Assembly: GCA_031412335.1 (NCBI GenBank)
Contig: JANOCT010000003.1
Span: forward strand, 62,001 to 126,000
From: JBBQYA01 sp031412335
GTDB taxonomy: Bacteria; Bacteroidota; Bacteroidia; Sphingobacteriales; Sphingobacteriaceae
DNA: 64,000 nucleotides
Direction of reading: 5' to 3'
Shown here: positions 9,136-17,674 of the stretch, one piece after another
How positions within the stretch are numbered: the first letter of the stretch is position 1
Layout: each line of letters starts with the position of its first letter
The notes under the pieces: generated by a model
Told to the model about the DNA's origin: nothing
The model's database searches: none
Seen by the model: only the letters and a program-made list of their open reading frames with translations
Translations under genes and position numbers: made by a program

Positions 9136-9294
9136 TTTAAGCATTATTAAATCAACCGTTTTTCAGATTGAGTTTCTTGTTTGATTTATATGATGGAAAT
9201 TTTATCGTTTATACCCTTTATAAAAATTGATTAATTTTTAATTTTAGTTTATTTTATCTTTTAAATAATTAATATAAATAGTTATAAAATTATT

Positions 9295-9420
9295 TGGGGC
9301 TTATCTCGTCTCGTCATTTCTGACGAGACGAGATCGGGCTATCCGCTATATCTTTTTTGATTTAATTTTTTTTTCAAGGATCTTGTCAGAAATGGAGAGA
9401 CTGCTAATATCCCTAAGCCT
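9295..9420 (-). repeat. Dispersed inverted repeat, copy 2, with inserted palindrome
   Basis: This is a diverged copy of the 100-bp element: the core CCGCTATATCTTTTTTGA and the distal AAGGATC are recognisable on the + strand, and it reads in the same direction as copy 1. It has gained extra sequence at both ends containing GTCAGAAATG-type motifs, including the perfect hairpin annotated separately at 9303-9334. It sits between the convergent sigma and crtI genes. The rest of the gap 9078-9559 is very AT-rich with no gene that I can see. Confidence 0.7.
9303..9334. repeat. Perfect 14-bp stem hairpin inside repeat copy 2
   Basis: ATCTCGTCTCGTCA (9303-9316) and TGACGAGACGAGAT (9321-9334) are exact reverse complements around the loop TTTC. 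Related single arms (GTCAGAAATGACGAGATA) occur at 17700-17717 and, degenerate, at 9386-9399, so this is a small mobile or amplified palindrome of its own. Confidence 0.85.
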
Positions 9421-9559
9421 CCTTCCTCCGATTTTACATTTTATTTTATTGATTTAAAATGTACATCGGGTTAATTTTAATAACACATAATTATATTGAT
9501 TTTGCTAAAATAACAGATTTACGAGTTATTGATCCGCACAATATTTAATTCTATTTTAC

Positions 9560-11047
9560 TTACTTCCTCAAATACTTCTCAACCTCTTCCGCTACCACCC
9601 TACCCGAAATTATAGATGGAGGAACTCCTGGACCAGGAACAGTAAGTTGACCTGTAAAAAATAAATTCTTTATCTTTTTTGATCTTAAGGATGGTTTGAA
9701 GAATGCTGTTTGCATTAATGTATTAGCTAATCCGTAAGCATTTCCTTTAAACGAATTATAATCTTTAACAAAATCGTCCATGGCGTAACTGCGTTTTACG
9801 ATAATGCTATCTGAAATTTTTTGTTTTGTAAGTTTTTCAAATCGCGAAAGTATAAGTTGAAAATATTTTTCACGCATTTCTTCGGAATCTTTCAACCCTG
9901 GTGCGAGGGGAATAAGAAAAAATAAGTTCTCACAACCTTCAGGGGCAATAGTCGAATCTGTTTTCGACGGGCAAGAAGCATAAAATAATGGTTTTGTTGG
10001 CCATTTTGGATCTGAATAAATTTCTTCTGCATGCAACTCAAAATCTTCATCAAAAAATAAATTATGATGAAGCACCCCTTCAATTTTTTTGTTCAAACCA
10101 ATATAAAATAATAAGGAAGAAGGAGACATAGTTCTGTTTTCCCAATATTCTGCACTGTATGATTGATCTGGTTTTTCCAATAATTTTTGTTCGGTATGTT
10201 CATAATCGCTATTCGCTACTATAACATCTGCTTCAAAAAATTCATTATTTACCTTAACTTTTTTAGCAATTCCAGCAACAGTTTCTATATTACTTACTGC
10301 TGCATTAAATTTAAACTGAACCCCTTCATCTACGGCTATTTTGTACATTGCTTTCACAATTTTGTTCATGCCACCAGCTGGATACCAAGTACCTAAAACT
10401 AAATCTGCATGATTCATCATGCTATACATGGCAGGAGTATTTTGAGGGGTTGCACCTAAAAATAAAACTGGAAATTCTACAATTTGCCGAAGTTTTTCTG
10501 ATGAAAAAAATGAACGAACATGTTTTCTCATCGATTGAAATAACTGAATTTTTACAGATTGAACAATTACTTTCCAATCGATAAATTCAAAAATAGAATA
10601 TGAAGGTCGGAAAACATATTCCTTCATTCCTACTTCGTATTTATATTTAGCTTGAGCTAAAAATTCTCGTAAACCTCCGGTACTCCCAGATTGGTGCTTT
10701 TCAAAAAAAGCTTCCAAATCGTTCATTTTTGCTGGAACATCCTCTATATCATCTCCTCCAAAAAACACCCGATAAGATGGATCTAATCGTTGCAATTCAT
10801 AAAAATCGCTTACTTTTTTGCCAAAAAGTTGAAAATATTCTTCAAATACATCTGGCATCCAATACCAACTTGGGCCCATATCAAACCTGAATCCATCTTT
10901 TTCCCAGATTCTGGCTCTACCACCAGGCTGATCGTTTTTCTCAAATACCAACACGTCAAACCCCTTCTTTGCTAATAAAGCAGATGCTGCCAAACCAGCA
11001 AATCCGGCACCGACGATAATAATTTTTTTTGAAGATTTTTTTCCCAT
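9560..11047 (-). CDS. crtI: Phytoene desaturase
   Basis: CrtI is an FAD-dependent membrane-associated enzyme that introduces the double bonds turning phytoene into lycopene. The 495 residues begin with the dinucleotide-binding IIIVGAGFAGLAASALLAKKG (around residues 8-30) and FEKNDQPGGRARIW. The protein ends with the CrtI signature FTGQLTVPGPGVPPSIISGRVVAEEV, and its length is typical for the family. It is transcribed away from crtB; the 277-base divergent region carries the palindrome at 11179-11202. It converges with the ECF sigma gene. A second CrtI relative is at 55711-57210, but this one is the better phytoene desaturase match because of its crtB neighbour. Confidence 0.96.
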   Translation of the reverse strand: MGKKSSKKIIIVGAGFAGLAASALLAKKGFDVLVFEKNDQPGGRARIWEKDGFRFDMGPSWYWMPDVFEEYFQLFGKKVSDFYELQRLDPSYRVFFGGDDIEDVPAKMNDLEAFFEKHQSGSTGGLREFLAQAKYKYEVGMKEYVFRPSYSIFEFIDWKVIVQSVKIQLFQSMRKHVRSFFSSEKLRQIVEFPVLFLGATPQNTPAMYSMMNHADLVLGTWYPAGGMNKIVKAMYKIAVDEGVQFKFNAAVSNIETVAGIAKKVKVNNEFFEADVIVANSDYEHTEQKLLEKPDQSYSAEYWENRTMSPSSLLFYIGLNKKIEGVLHHNLFFDEDFELHAEEIYSDPKWPTKPLFYASCPSKTDSTIAPEGCENLFFLIPLAPGLKDSEEMREKYFQLILSRFEKLTKQKISDSIIVKRSYAMDDFVKDYNSFKGNAYGLANTLMQTAFFKPSLRSKKIKNLFFTGQLTVPGPGVPPSIISGRVVAEEVEKYLRK

Positions 11048-11178
11048 TACTTCTTAGCTAACATCAATTTCAAAATTTTTGTTCCAATAATCATCATCAA
11101 ATTTTTTAAAAAAAGGTGAAGATAACCAGCATTTCGCTTTTTATGATTTTTCAACAAACCAAAATTCGTTTTTTAGGA

Positions 11179-11202
11179 TTAGATTATTGATCAATAATCT
11201 AA
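11179..11202. promoter_or_regulatory. 24-bp perfect palindrome between crtI and crtB
   Basis: TTAGATTATTGA (11179-11190) is followed directly by its exact reverse complement TCAATAATCTAA (11191-11202). It lies 132 bases upstream of the crtI start and 122 bases upstream of the crtB start, a good place for one dimeric regulator to control both directions. The regulator is not known. Confidence 0.6.
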
Positions 11203-11312
11203 ACAAAAAATACAAACAGGGCCTAATTAATTTATTGCAGCAGTTATTTTTTTAGATTTTTAAAATAAAACGAACCGAAAAATTCTAATACCAAGCCATT
11301 TATACATATTGC

Positions 11313-11320
11313 TATATTTG
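11313..11320 (+). promoter_or_regulatory. Candidate -7 element of the crtB operon
   Basis: TATATTTG matches the -7 consensus TAnnTTTG exactly. It ends only four bases before the crtB ATG, so if it is used the transcript would be leaderless or nearly so. No clear TTTG -33 element is visible, which lowers confidence. Confidence 0.4.
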
Positions 11321-11324
11321 CCCG

Positions 11325-12161
11325 ATGAATTTGTACGACCAAACATGCTTAGAATGTAGCCGTTTAATTACCAATAAATATTCGACCTCGTTTAGTTTAG
11401 GTATCAAGGCTTTTGATCGTAAATTTCAATTGCCGATTTATGCTATTTATGGCTTTGTGCGGTATGCAGATGAAATTGTAGATACCTTTGAGCAAGGCGA
11501 TAAAGAAATTTTATTGGCCAGTTTCAGGGCAGATACGTTTAAAGCCATTGAAGATAAAATAAGTTTAAACCCAGTTTTACAGTCGTTTCAGTTAATAGTT
11601 AATCAATACGGTATTGACAAAGATTTGATTGAAGCATTTCTGGAAAGTATGAAAATGGACCTATACAAACTTGATTATGTAGAAGAAACCTATCAAAAAT
11701 ACATTTATGGCTCGGCAGAAGTAGTTGGCTTAATGTGTTTAAGGATTTTCTGCACAAATGATACAGAAAGATACAACCAATTGACTCCTACTGCACGTAA
11801 ATTAGGTTCAGCTTTTCAAAAGATAAATTTTTTGAGAGATATAAAATCAGATTTTGCGGATAGAGGTCGAACATATTTCCCTGGATTAAACGTTTTATCA
11901 TTTAATGACGTTGTTAAGAAAGAAATAGAAACAGATATAAAAGCTGATTTCGACTCATCATTAATCGGAATCCGAAAACTACCAGATGGCTGCCGACTTG
12001 GTGTGTATGTTGCTTACCGTTACTATTTACGTTTGTTTGAACAAATACAAAAAACACCCGCAGCTGAGATAATGGAAAAAAGAATACGAGTTGCAGATTC
12101 TACTAAATTGTTATTATTTGCTCAAGCCATTGTGAAAAATAAACTTAACACACTAACATGA
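11325..12161 (+). CDS. crtB: Phytoene synthase
   Basis: This trans-isoprenyl diphosphate synthase condenses two geranylgeranyl diphosphates to phytoene, the first dedicated carotenoid step. The 278-residue protein has the first Asp-rich Mg-binding motif DEIVD (residues 49-53 in RYADEIVDTF) and the second motif NFLRDIKSDFADRGRTYFP. Length fits bacterial CrtB. Its stop overlaps the next start (ATGA at 12158), and the downstream genes follow with little or no spacing, forming crtB-unknown-lycopene cyclase-cytochrome b5. Confidence 0.96.
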   Translation: MNLYDQTCLECSRLITNKYSTSFSLGIKAFDRKFQLPIYAIYGFVRYADEIVDTFEQGDKEILLASFRADTFKAIEDKISLNPVLQSFQLIVNQYGIDKDLIEAFLESMKMDLYKLDYVEETYQKYIYGSAEVVGLMCLRIFCTNDTERYNQLTPTARKLGSAFQKINFLRDIKSDFADRGRTYFPGLNVLSFNDVVKKEIETDIKADFDSSLIGIRKLPDGCRLGVYVAYRYYLRLFEQIQKTPAAEIMEKRIRVADSTKLLLFAQAIVKNKLNTLT

Positions 12162-12682
12162 AAAGATTTAAAATCTTTATCTTAATTCTGTTTTTTATAA
12201 CCATTAAAACCAGTTTCGCTTTGGACGTAATAAGTTTGAGAAAAGAATATTACGAGGCTGTTTCAGATTCAAAAAAAACAGAATCACTGTATCAAACATT
12301 AGTGAAAGCTAAGTCAAGTAACCCAATTGTATTAGCTTACATTGGATCATTGCAAGCATTAAAAGCAAAACATTCTTGGAACCCTTACAATAAATTAAGC
12401 TTATTAGCTGAATCACAAAAAACCTTGGACAAAGCAATTAAACTATTGCCCAATAATATCGAAATTAGATTTTTGCGCTATACAATTCAATTTTATATAC
12501 CTGCTTTTTTAGGGCATAGCAGTAATCTAGATGATGATAAATCTAAAATTATTGCCCTAATTAATAAAAAAGAATACGAACCAGAAGATAAATCTCTGAT
12601 GAAAAATATTGTAAGTTTTATGAGCGAAACTAATAAATGCACTCCAAAAGAAATGGAAATGCTAAAAAAAGGCATCAGCTAA
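12158..12682 (+). CDS. Exported helical protein of the carotenoid operon
   Basis: I do not recognise a named family. The 174-residue product has a signal peptide (MKRFKIFILILFFITIKTSFA, cleavage near residue 21) and then a mostly helical region with TPR-like spacing (residues about 35-115, e.g. NPIVLAYIGSLQALKAKHSW). It probably lies in the periplasm or is membrane-anchored. It is translationally coupled to crtB upstream and is separated by two bases from the lycopene cyclase start, so it belongs to the carotenoid operon; its contribution there is unknown. Confidence 0.8.
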   Translation: MKRFKIFILILFFITIKTSFALDVISLRKEYYEAVSDSKKTESLYQTLVKAKSSNPIVLAYIGSLQALKAKHSWNPYNKLSLLAESQKTLDKAIKLLPNNIEIRFLRYTIQFYIPAFLGHSSNLDDDKSKIIALINKKEYEPEDKSLMKNIVSFMSETNKCTPKEMEMLKKGIS

Positions 12683-12684
12683 AA

Positions 12685-13371
12685 GTGCAAAAGTTAACTT
12701 ATTTACTGATTAATGTTTTTACGCTTTTAGGCCCATTACTTCTCTCATTCGATAAAAGAGTATCTTTTGTAAAGAGATGGAAATATGCTTTTCCTGCAAT
12801 AGCAATTACAGGAACTCTGTTTTTAATTTGGGATTATTTATTCACTATTCATAAAGTCTGGAGTTTTAATCCTGAATATATTACAGGAGTTGAAATTTTA
12901 GCAATGCCTGTTGAGGAACTTTTATTTTTCCTAACCGTTCCATTTGCCTGTATTTTTATTTATGAATGTTTGAAATTTTATGTTAAAAAAGATTACCTCA
13001 GTTCAATTGCAATTTATGTACAATGGACTTTATTAAGTATTTCCATTATTGTTTTAGGGTTTTATTATCAACATTTATATACCGCTATCACTTTTTTAAC
13101 CTTAACTATTGTACTTATTGTTAATATATTTTTTATTAAACCAACCTATTTTGGCAGGTTTCTATTAGGTTATTTGGTGGTTTTAATTCCGTTTGCAATC
13201 GTTAACGGTTTATTAACTTCTATTCCAGTGGTAATGTATAATGATGAAGAAAACCTAGGCATACGGATTGGAACAATTCCTTTGGACGACTTTTTTTATA
13301 ATTTCAGTTTATTGTTGATCAACATTAATTTATTTGAATATTTTAGAAATAAAAAAACTCAAATCCATTGA
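12685..13371 (+). CDS. crtYcd: Lycopene beta-cyclase, CrtYc/CrtYd fusion type
   Basis: This integral membrane enzyme cyclises lycopene to beta-carotene. The GTG at 12685, two bases after the preceding stop, is chosen as start because it yields the family-typical MQKLTYLLINVFTLLGPLLLSFDK beginning; the ATG at 12637 would add 16 unrelated residues inside the upstream gene. The 228-residue protein carries two copies of the lycopene cyclase domain. The first has WSFNPEYITG (59-68) and PVEELLFF (75-82); the second has GTIPLDDFFYNF (196-207), with six to seven hydrophobic segments in all. It is the heterodimeric CrtYc+CrtYd type fused in one chain, unrelated to the flavoprotein CrtY. It overlaps the next gene by four bases. 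Confidence 0.9.
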   Translation: MQKLTYLLINVFTLLGPLLLSFDKRVSFVKRWKYAFPAIAITGTLFLIWDYLFTIHKVWSFNPEYITGVEILAMPVEELLFFLTVPFACIFIYECLKFYVKKDYLSSIAIYVQWTLLSISIIVLGFYYQHLYTAITFLTLTIVLIVNIFFIKPTYFGRFLLGYLVVLIPFAIVNGLLTSIPVVMYNDEENLGIRIGTIPLDDFFYNFSLLLININLFEYFRNKKTQIH

Positions 13372-13607
13372 ATACTAATTTACCCGAATACTCTAAACAA
13401 CAAATAGCGCTACGAAACGGGCAAGATAAACCTGAAATTTGGATAGCGTTTAAGGGATTGATTTACGATGTTACCAAGAGTAGATTATGGCTTAGAGGTA
13501 AACATTATGAACACTGGGCAGGACAAGATTTGACAGAAGAATTAAAAGATGCACCACATACAGAAAGTGTTTTTTTACGATTTTCGGTAATTGGTAAGTT
13601 GAAATAA
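13368..13607 (+). CDS. Cytochrome b5-domain protein
   Basis: The 79-residue soluble protein matches a minimal cytochrome b5: IWIAFKGLIYDVTKSRLW, then GKHYEHWAGQDLTEELKDAPH and FSVIGKL. His46 or His49 and His64 are the likely axial haem ligands. The start is a TTG overlapping the previous stop (TTGA at 13368-13371); no ATG is available in frame. It is the last gene of the crtB operon. An electron-donor role for a membrane oxygenase such as CrtZ is plausible but inferred from position only. Confidence 0.85.
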   Translation: MNTNLPEYSKQQIALRNGQDKPEIWIAFKGLIYDVTKSRLWLRGKHYEHWAGQDLTEELKDAPHTESVFLRFSVIGKLK

Positions 13608-13638
13608 AATTAATTTATAAAGCTGATTATTCTTTTCC

Positions 13639-13681
13639 GGATTACAAATCCTACAAGAGAGCTTCAGAATTACAAATTCCG
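13639..13681. repeat. Pair of small ATTACAAAT hairpins
   Basis: GGATTACAAATCC (13639-13651) and GAATTACAAATTCC (13668-13681) are two related short hairpins with loop ACA, about 29 bases apart. They lie between the cytochrome b5 stop and repeat copy 3. Confidence 0.45.
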
Positions 13682-13723
13682 AAGACCGAACTAGGTGATT
13701 TGTTTATAACTACAATTATCCCC

Positions 13724-13826
13724 TTAGCCCGGATTGTAGCGACATCCTTTTTTGTGTCTAGAATCTGTGTGTTTTGCGTAAAACTTATTTCACAAAAAAG
13801 ATACAGCGGAAAGCCGGAATAGCTTC
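13724..13826 (+). repeat. Dispersed inverted repeat, copy 3
   Basis: This is the cleanest copy. It starts TTAGCCCGGATTGTAGCGAC-ATCCTTTTTTG and ends CAAAAAAGATACAGCGGAAA-GCCGGAATAGCT, so the termini pair imperfectly. It lies in the gap between the convergent cytochrome b5 and PfkB genes. Confidence 0.85.
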
Positions 13827-13880
13827 AACTCTAAAAAAGGAATCCTATTAATTTTAGAAAACCAATTCGTAAAACAAAAA

Positions 13881-14807
13881 CTAATCAATTAGCGAAATAT
13901 CAAATTGGGAAAGTGTTTTAAATTGTTGAACACGTTCTGCAATTTCTTCATCAGTTAAGTTCATTATTCTCTCAGTTCCGAATTTTTCTACACAAAAAGA
14001 TGCGATGGCAGAACCATGAATAATTGCTCTTTTCATGTTTTCGAATCCAATATTTTTTGTTTTAGCCAGATATCCGATAAAACCACCTGCGAAACAATCT
14101 CCAGCTCCCGTCGGATCAAATACTTCTTCTAAAGGTAATGCGGGAGCAAAAAACACTTCTTTTTCATTAAATAGCAAAGCTCCGTGCTCACCTTTTTTGA
14201 TAACTAGAAATTTAGGACCCATTGCCAAAATTACTTTTGCTGCTTTTACCAGTGAGTATTCGCCTGAAAGTTGGCGAGCCTCTGCGTCGTTAATTGTCAA
14301 TACATCCACTCGTTTAATAACAGAAATTAAATCATCCAGGGCAATATCCATCCAGAAATTCATCGTATCCATCACAACTAATTTTGGTGTGTTTTGCAAA
14401 CGATCTAAAACCGTAGCCTGCACGGAAGGAGTAAGATTCCCAAGCATAACAAATTCAGAGTTTTGGTAGTCATTCGGAATAATCGGGTCGAAATTGGCCA
14501 ATACATTTAGCTCAGTAACCAATGTATCGCGACTATTCATATCGTTATCATACTTTCCGGACCAGAAAAAGGACTTTTCATTTTCCTTAATTTGCAGTCC
14601 ATCAGTATTTACCCCATGTGCATTTAATTCTTCTATTTTTTCTTTCGGAAAATCGTCCCCAACTACTGCAACTAGATTAATATTTTTTGTGAAATACGAC
14701 GCAGCAAGCGAAATATAAGTTGCTGCACCTCCTACAATTTTGTCTGTTTTACCGAATGGAGTTTCAATCGCATCGAATGCGACCGTACCAATAACTAATA
14801 AGCTCAT
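13881..14807 (-). CDS. PfkB-family carbohydrate kinase
   Basis: This is a ribokinase/PfkB-fold sugar or nucleoside kinase. The 308 residues include the N-terminal GGAATYISLAASYF substrate region, VVGDDFPKEKIEELNAHGVNTDGL, and the signature DPTGAGDCFAGGF (231-243) with the catalytic base Asp237. Substrate cannot be read from the sequence. It is divergent from the tRNA-Asn gene, which starts about 70 bases upstream of its ATG. Confidence 0.92.
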   Translation of the reverse strand: MSLLVIGTVAFDAIETPFGKTDKIVGGAATYISLAASYFTKNINLVAVVGDDFPKEKIEELNAHGVNTDGLQIKENEKSFFWSGKYDNDMNSRDTLVTELNVLANFDPIIPNDYQNSEFVMLGNLTPSVQATVLDRLQNTPKLVVMDTMNFWMDIALDDLISVIKRVDVLTINDAEARQLSGEYSLVKAAKVILAMGPKFLVIKKGEHGALLFNEKEVFFAPALPLEEVFDPTGAGDCFAGGFIGYLAKTKNIGFENMKRAIIHGSAIASFCVEKFGTERIMNLTDEEIAERVQQFKTLSQFDISLID

Positions 14808-14877
14808 GAATATTTTTTTTTCGCAAATATTGCATAATTAATTTTTATAGCCTAATATTGCACCTCGTTAAAAAAAC

Positions 14878-14954
14878 TCCTCAATAGCTCAGTTGGTTAG
14901 AGCAAATGACTGTTAATCATTAGGTCCCTGGTTCGAGTCCAGGTTGGGGAGCCA
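14878..14954 (+). tRNA. tRNA-Asn (anticodon GTT), CCA encoded
   Basis: The cloverleaf is complete: acceptor TCCTCAA (14878-14884) pairs with TTGGGGA (14944-14950), the D stem is GCTC/GAGC, and the anticodon stem is AATGA/TCATT around the loop CTGTTAA with GTT at 14912-14914. The T arm is CCTGG-TTCGAGT-CCAGG. The discriminator is G and the 3' CCA is encoded at 14952-14954. Confidence 0.97.
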
Positions 14955-14978
14955 AAGCCACCGCAAGGTGGCTTTTTT
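14954..14978 (+). terminator. Terminator of the tRNA-Asn gene
   Basis: AAAGCCACC, loop GCAA, GGTGGCTTT, then a T-run: a perfect 9-bp stem that begins at the last base of the tRNA CCA end. Confidence 0.92.
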
Positions 14979-15127
14979 GTTTTTAAGGTACGTTAAACAC
15001 ATTTATTGTTCTGAATAAAAACGTTTTACAAAATAAAATTCACCAAAGATTTATTGACTTATTAAACGAAAAAAAGCTACTTAGCCCAAGTACTATTTTT
15101 TTTACCTTTCGCTTTTAATATTCTAAT

Positions 15128-17590
15128 ATGATCTCAAAACTATTCGTTAATGTATTATTTGTCGTTATAAGCCTTCAATCTTTTGCTCAATGGCAAAACG
15201 ATCCCTCCGGAAAAATTCTTCAAAAAATAAAAAATTTGGAGGTTTTCGGTTCTGTTTTATATGTGGCAGCTCATCCTGATGATGAAAACACTCGATTGTT
15301 ATCTTACTTTGCGCAAGAAAAGGGATATAGAACTGGCTACTTATCTTTAACGCGTGGCGATGGAGGTCAGAATTTGATTGGGAAAGAACAAGGAGAGCTT
15401 CTGGGTGTATTACGAACACAGGAATTATTAGCTGCTAGAAAAATAGACGGAGCCGAACAGTTTTTTAGTCGCGCTTATGATTTTGGTTATTCAAAAACAC
15501 CTGAAGAAACATTTGAATTTTGGGGAAAAGAAAAAATACTTTCCGATGTAGTTTGGGTAATTAGAAATTTTAAGCCTGATGTTATAATAACTCGTTTTCC
15601 GACAACTGGCGAAGGTGGACATGGCCATCATACCGCTTCTGCGATTTTAGCAGGTGAAGCGTTTGAAGCTGCAGCAGATCCAAAAAGATTTCCTGAACAA
15701 CTAAAATACGTACAAGTATGGCAGGCAAAACGACTATTTTGGAATACATTTAATTTCGGAACCACCAATACTACAGCTGAAGATCAATTACAATTTGACG
15801 TAGGAGCTTACAATCCTTTAACTGGTTTATCGATTGGTGAAATTGCTGCAAAGAGCCGTACAAGTCACAAAAGTCAAGGTTTTGGAAGTTCAGGAAGCCG
15901 CGGCACACAAATAGAATATTTGAAATATATAAAAGGTTGGAAGGCAAATAAAACTCCCTTTGATAGTATTAGTACTACCATAACCCGTGCAGGATTAAAT
16001 GAGAAATTCGAAAAACAAGTTAAAAAGATCATTGAATTATATGATGCTGCAGCTCCTGAAAAAAGTATTGAACAATTATTAGAAGCCAGAAATTTAGCTG
16101 AATCATTTAAAGATGGTTATTGGAAAGATTTAAAAGTAAAGCAATTAAATATATTAATTCAAATGTGTGCTGGATTATATGTTGAAGCTATTTCAGCTGA
16201 AAATTCGACTTCAGTACAAGAAAAGATTAAAATTAATTTTCAGGTATCAAAACGACTAAATACACAAATAGAATTAAAAGATATAAGTCTTCCGATGTTC
16301 GACACAACATTTAATAAAGTATTGGAAACAAACAAAAATTTAGTTTTTTCGACTATTTATTTAATAAATGAAAATATAGAATTAAGCAGTCCTTTTTGGT
16401 TAAAAAATATTTTAGATGAAGGTAGTTTTTCAATTGCTGATCAAACATTGATTGGGCAAGCCGAGAACAAAGCAGGTTTAAGTTGCGAATTTAATTTTTT
16501 GGTGAACGGAAAATCATTAGTAATTAATAGTCCGGTTGTGTTTCGAATAACAGATCCAGTAAAAGGAGAAATCATAAAACCATTGGAAATTTTACCAGCT
16601 GTTACGTTAAATTTTGAAGAAAAAGCATTTTTAATTACATCAAAAGAAGAAAAAGAAATACGTATTTCTTTAAAGTCTGGAAAAGCAAATATTAGTGGAG
16701 AGGTAAGACTTAACGCTCCCAAAGGATATGTAATTTCACCAACCTCAAGTAAATTTACCATACAAAAAAAAGGCAATGAACAGCAATTAATGTTTAAGCT
16801 AAAAGCAGAAAAAGATATAATTGCAGTTGGGAAAATAAATGCTGTAGCAATAGTTGATGGAAAAAATTATGATAAATCAATTAAAAGGATAGAATACGAT
16901 CATATTCCAGAGCAACTAATTTTAGAAAATGCTGTAGCTAAAATTGCTAAAACAAACTTGACAATTGCAGGTAAAAATATCGGCTATATAAAAGGAGCTG
17001 AAGACGCTATTCCGGAAGCATTAAAAAGTCTTGGATTTAATGTTATTACCTTAAACGATGAACAATTAACGAATGGAAACTTATCTGGATATGATGCGAT
17101 TGTTTCAGGTATAAGAGCTTTTAATACCAACGAAAGAATAGGATTTTATCACGATAACTTGATGAAATATGTAGAAAACGGTGGCATATTTTTAGTTCAA
17201 TACAACACAAATAATTTTATTGGTTCGGTGAAGACCGAAATGGGACCATACCCAATTAAGTTAGGTCGGGAAAGAGTTACTGATGAAAAAGCAGTTGTTA
17301 AGTTATTAAATGAGAATCATCCAATTTTTAATTTCCCAAATAAAATAAATGCATCTGATTTTGAAGGATGGATTCAAGAAAGAAGTTTGTACCATGCAAC
17401 GGAATGGGATAAAAATTACACTCCCTTAATTTCTATGAATGATAAAGGTGAAAAAGCAAATGAGGGAAGTTTATTAGTTACTGATTATGGGAAAGGAAGA
17501 TTTATTTATACGGGTTTGTCATTCTTTAGAGAACTACCAGCTGGCGTGCCAGGCGCTTATCGTTTATTTGTAAATTTGATTAGTAAATAA
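15128..17590 (+). CDS. Secreted PIG-L/LmbE-family deacetylase with C-terminal GATase-like domain
   Basis: The 820-residue protein has a signal peptide ending near residue 20 (SLQSFAQ). An N-terminal PIG-L domain follows with the zinc motif AHPDDE (48-53) and a second HGHH (165-168), the ligands of N-acetylglucosaminyl-type deacetylases. The middle, about residues 360-590, is beta-rich and Ig-like. The C-terminal 210 residues (YDAIVSGIRAFNTNERIGFY, VENGGIFLVQYNT, GKGRFIYTGLSFFRELPAG) look like a ThuA/class I amidotransferase-like fold without an evident catalytic Cys. It is probably periplasmic and acts on an acetylated sugar or glycoconjugate; substrate unknown. It is transcribed alone. Confidence 0.88.
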   Translation: MISKLFVNVLFVVISLQSFAQWQNDPSGKILQKIKNLEVFGSVLYVAAHPDDENTRLLSYFAQEKGYRTGYLSLTRGDGGQNLIGKEQGELLGVLRTQELLAARKIDGAEQFFSRAYDFGYSKTPEETFEFWGKEKILSDVVWVIRNFKPDVIITRFPTTGEGGHGHHTASAILAGEAFEAAADPKRFPEQLKYVQVWQAKRLFWNTFNFGTTNTTAEDQLQFDVGAYNPLTGLSIGEIAAKSRTSHKSQGFGSSGSRGTQIEYLKYIKGWKANKTPFDSISTTITRAGLNEKFEKQVKKIIELYDAAAPEKSIEQLLEARNLAESFKDGYWKDLKVKQLNILIQMCAGLYVEAISAENSTSVQEKIKINFQVSKRLNTQIELKDISLPMFDTTFNKVLETNKNLVFSTIYLINENIELSSPFWLKNILDEGSFSIADQTLIGQAENKAGLSCEFNFLVNGKSLVINSPVVFRITDPVKGEIIKPLEILPAVTLNFEEKAFLITSKEEKEIRISLKSGKANISGEVRLNAPKGYVISPTSSKFTIQKKGNEQQLMFKLKAEKDIIAVGKINAVAIVDGKNYDKSIKRIEYDHIPEQLILENAVAKIAKTNLTIAGKNIGYIKGAEDAIPEALKSLGFNVITLNDEQLTNGNLSGYDAIVSGIRAFNTNERIGFYHDNLMKYVENGGIFLVQYNTNNFIGSVKTEMGPYPIKLGRERVTDEKAVVKLLNENHPIFNFPNKINASDFEGWIQERSLYHATEWDKNYTPLISMNDKGEKANEGSLLVTDYGKGRFIYTGLSFFRELPAGVPGAYRLFVNLISK

Positions 17591-17674
17591 TTGAAAATGA
17601 TATGAATAAGAGTAATTTTTCTCATTTCTATTTTTGAAATCTTTAAAAATCATCCTAAAATCTGATTTCTTCCA

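Noticed and set aside
12637..12684. ATG start for the lycopene cyclase
   Set aside because: It lies inside the previous gene and gives an unrelated basic N-terminus; the GTG at 12685 yields the family-typical start.
14035..14469. 144-residue frame antisense to the PfkB kinase
   Set aside because: It lies fully inside a well-supported gene on the opposite strand and has no recognisable protein features.
16441..16776. 111-residue frame antisense to the PIG-L gene
   Set aside because: Shadow of a clear coding frame; no start context or known motif.
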